Shown here: positions 62,871 to 64,000 of the stretch, one piece after another
How the letters are laid out: each line of letters starts with the position of its first letter
Numbering within the stretch: position 1 is the stretch's first letter
Origin: Candidatus Hodarchaeota archaeon
GTDB lineage: Archaea > Asgardarchaeota > Heimdallarchaeia > Hodarchaeales > YT1-039
Direction: 5' to 3'
Length of the DNA stretch: 64,000 bases
Assembly (NCBI GenBank): GCA_016840025.1
Contig: JAEOTF010000102.1
Location: 1 to 64,000 of the forward strand
Translations under genes and position numbers: made by a program
The notes under the pieces: model-generated
Databases searched by the model: none
What the model was told of the DNA's origin: nothing
The model's input: only the letters and a program-made list of their open reading frames with translations

Positions 62871-63533
62871 ATGGAATACAAACGAATTGTATTAATAATA
62901 ATCTTCATGTTATTTACTCCAGATACCGTTATATCATGCTACGCAGCGCCACTACTAGGCCCTGAAATGGTACTGAATGCTGGATTTGAAGAATGGTCAT
63001 CTGGAAGTGCAACATCTTGGGATTGGGCGCAAGGTAGCGGGAATACCTCGGAAATAGTATGGGAGAAGGAAACGACCCTAGCACATGAAGGTAACTGTTC
63101 CTTTAAAGTAACCTTGCTCACACAATCTGCACATACGCTTGAACAGGTGATCCTGGGTGTCTACCCCGATGTGCAATACGCTATGTCATTTTGGGAATAT
63201 GATAATTCTCCAGGTCAAATTACGTGGGGTGTTCACGCTTTAGCTGATAATGGTACCAAACTTCATGAAGTAAGCTCATGGAGTAGTGGTGCTGTAAACG
63301 AATGGAAGGAAGGTCTTGGAGGAGCGATTACTTATCCCTTCCCAGAAACAGCTAAAGTAAGAGTTTATGTCACGTTTGAAAGTTTTTCTGCTCTGGATAC
63401 GACGCTTTATGTAGACGATGCTTCTTTCAAGGATAATACGATCTCTGAAATTGATCCTGTGATCGGTCTTTTAATCATTCCTGCAACCATACTAGCTATC
63501 ATGGTTGTACAGAGAATAAGAAGAAAAGAATAA
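62871..63533 (+). CDS. Secreted, membrane-anchored protein with carbohydrate-binding-like domain
   Basis: 220 residues. A signal peptide (IVLIIIFMLFTPDTVISCYA) precedes one domain that starts LLGPEMVLNAGFEEWSSG, the usual opening of CBM4/9- and CBM6-like jelly-roll domains, and ends TLYVDDASFKD. A membrane helix (PVIGLLIIPATILAIMVV) and QRIRRKE end the chain. The tail resembles the binding-protein tails but lacks PGFE. Expected at the outer surface. AGAGGATGATG before the ATG is the ribosome-binding site. Confidence 0.8.
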   Translation: MEYKRIVLIIIFMLFTPDTVISCYAAPLLGPEMVLNAGFEEWSSGSATSWDWAQGSGNTSEIVWEKETTLAHEGNCSFKVTLLTQSAHTLEQVILGVYPDVQYAMSFWEYDNSPGQITWGVHALADNGTKLHEVSSWSSGAVNEWKEGLGGAITYPFPETAKVRVYVTFESFSALDTTLYVDDASFKDNTISEIDPVIGLLIIPATILAIMVVQRIRRKE

Positions 63534-63696
63534 AGAGATGGGTCATACAAACCTTCCAGTTTTTAATTAAAACAACAAAACGAAAACTATCTCTAGATCA
63601 CCTCAATTTCTGGTGAGTATTTAGTGAAAAATCGAACTGATGGTGTTAAAACCATTCTCGGACTAATTAATCTCCTGCACTAGGAGTTAGGATAAT

Positions 63697-63999
63697 TCAC
63701 TCAAAACATCTATATTTACATTTAAAACAAAATTCTCCACAGATGGGACACATGAAATAGTTACTCTTACGTGCTCGGGTGATTTGTAGAGCATGGAGCC
63801 CACATCGGCGACATTTTCGTTCTATTGTAATTTTCGTTCCCCTTCGCAGATTTGGTGCTTTCCATTCCTTCTCGCATGCCTGACAAAGAACCCGTGTCCT
63901 TGTCCCTTCAAGTCTTAAGAGGACTTTTCCCCCGCATTGGGGACAATCCCCTAATTCGCCTAAAATGTCTCTTTTTGCATGAATGCTCGAATATCCACA
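63697..63999 (-). CDS. C-terminal part of a multi-zinc-ribbon protein, cut by window end
   Basis: The minus strand is open from the window edge to TGA at 63697-63699, giving 100 residues. Cysteine pairs follow each other: CPQCGGK, CQAC, CRRCG, CPICG, then CFKCKYRC. Such chains occur at the C-termini of type IA topoisomerases and of some tRNA-modifying and nuclease proteins. Basic residues between pairs (RRGTKITIERK) fit nucleic-acid binding. The start and catalytic part are outside the window, so the family cannot be settled. Confidence 0.6.
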   Translation of the reverse strand, partial: CGYSSIHAKRDILGELGDCPQCGGKVLLRLEGTRTRVLCQACEKEWKAPNLRRGTKITIERKCRRCGLHALQITRARKSNYFMCPICGEFCFKCKYRCFE

Positions 64000-64000
64000 G

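Overview
The window looks like a chromosomal segment of an Asgard archaeon, most likely of the Heimdallarchaeia group. The archaeal core is clear: family B DNA polymerase, aIF2 gamma, aIF5B, eS6, uS7, uS10, Gar1, SRP19, EndA, RtcB with archease, geranylgeranyl reductase, COG1340 coiled-coil protein and AK6/Fap7. Mixed with it are eukaryote-like features: two Ras-like GTPases with a DTAGQERF G3 box, a roadblock protein, a polyproline coiled-coil protein, a TRAP-beta-like protein beside a Get3 ATPase, and a protein with five C2H2 zinc fingers. Solute-binding proteins end in a PGFE-transmembrane-RKRK tail like the sorting tails of Heimdallarchaeia surface proteins. The sequence is AT-rich. I see no rRNA, tRNA, CRISPR array or insertion sequence. 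The lineage is inferred from gene content, not from a phylogeny.

Layout. 0-7 kb: ferric-iron-type ABC importer (two solute-binding proteins, fused double permease, ATPase). 7-10.2 kb: PHP phosphoesterase and a MacB/LolD-like ABC pair. 10-17.7 kb: coiled-coil protein, cation/proton antiporter, carbamate kinase, alkyl-DHAP-synthase-like flavoprotein and an orphan N6 DNA methylase. 17.7-22 kb: a GC-rich possible RNA, then TRAP-beta-like, Get3, a small HExxH protein, the polyproline protein, a RecA-fold protein without Walker A and a zinc micro-protein. 22-25 kb: NapH-like ferredoxin membrane protein with a 49-residue partner, geranylgeranyl reductase, Gar1. 25-29.6 kb: two divergent EF-1A-like GTPases, uS7 and uS10. 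29.8-32.6 kb: RtcB, archease, a stand-alone TFE-beta-type Fe-S domain and SRP19. 33-40.4 kb: HypA, aIF5B interrupted by an amber codon, M48 protease, then eS6/aIF2 gamma/PIN/EndA. 40.6-46.4 kb: roadblock protein, coiled-coil protein, degenerate GTPase, and methionyl-tRNA synthetase that seems to start at CTG. 46.5-53.3 kb: PolB, a wHTH/membrane pair, PolIV, threonine dehydrogenase. 53.6-58.8 kb: zinc-finger protein, KBL, a small membrane protein, AK6, a phosphodiesterase and a UPF0104-type membrane protein. 58.8-64 kb: hypothetical protein, duplicated Ras-like GTPases, an M24 pseudo-peptidase, a surface protein and a partial zinc-ribbon protein.

How the genes work together. Translation and RNA processing dominate. 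EndA, RtcB and archease are the enzymes for cutting and joining spliced tRNAs. Tdh and Kbl form the two-step threonine-to-glycine route. SRP19, Get3 and the TRAP-beta-like protein all concern membrane targeting. The most unusual observations are the amber codon at the G4 lysine of aIF5B, the CTG start of MetRS, the polyproline protein, the five-finger C2H2 protein and the stand-alone Fe-S domain.
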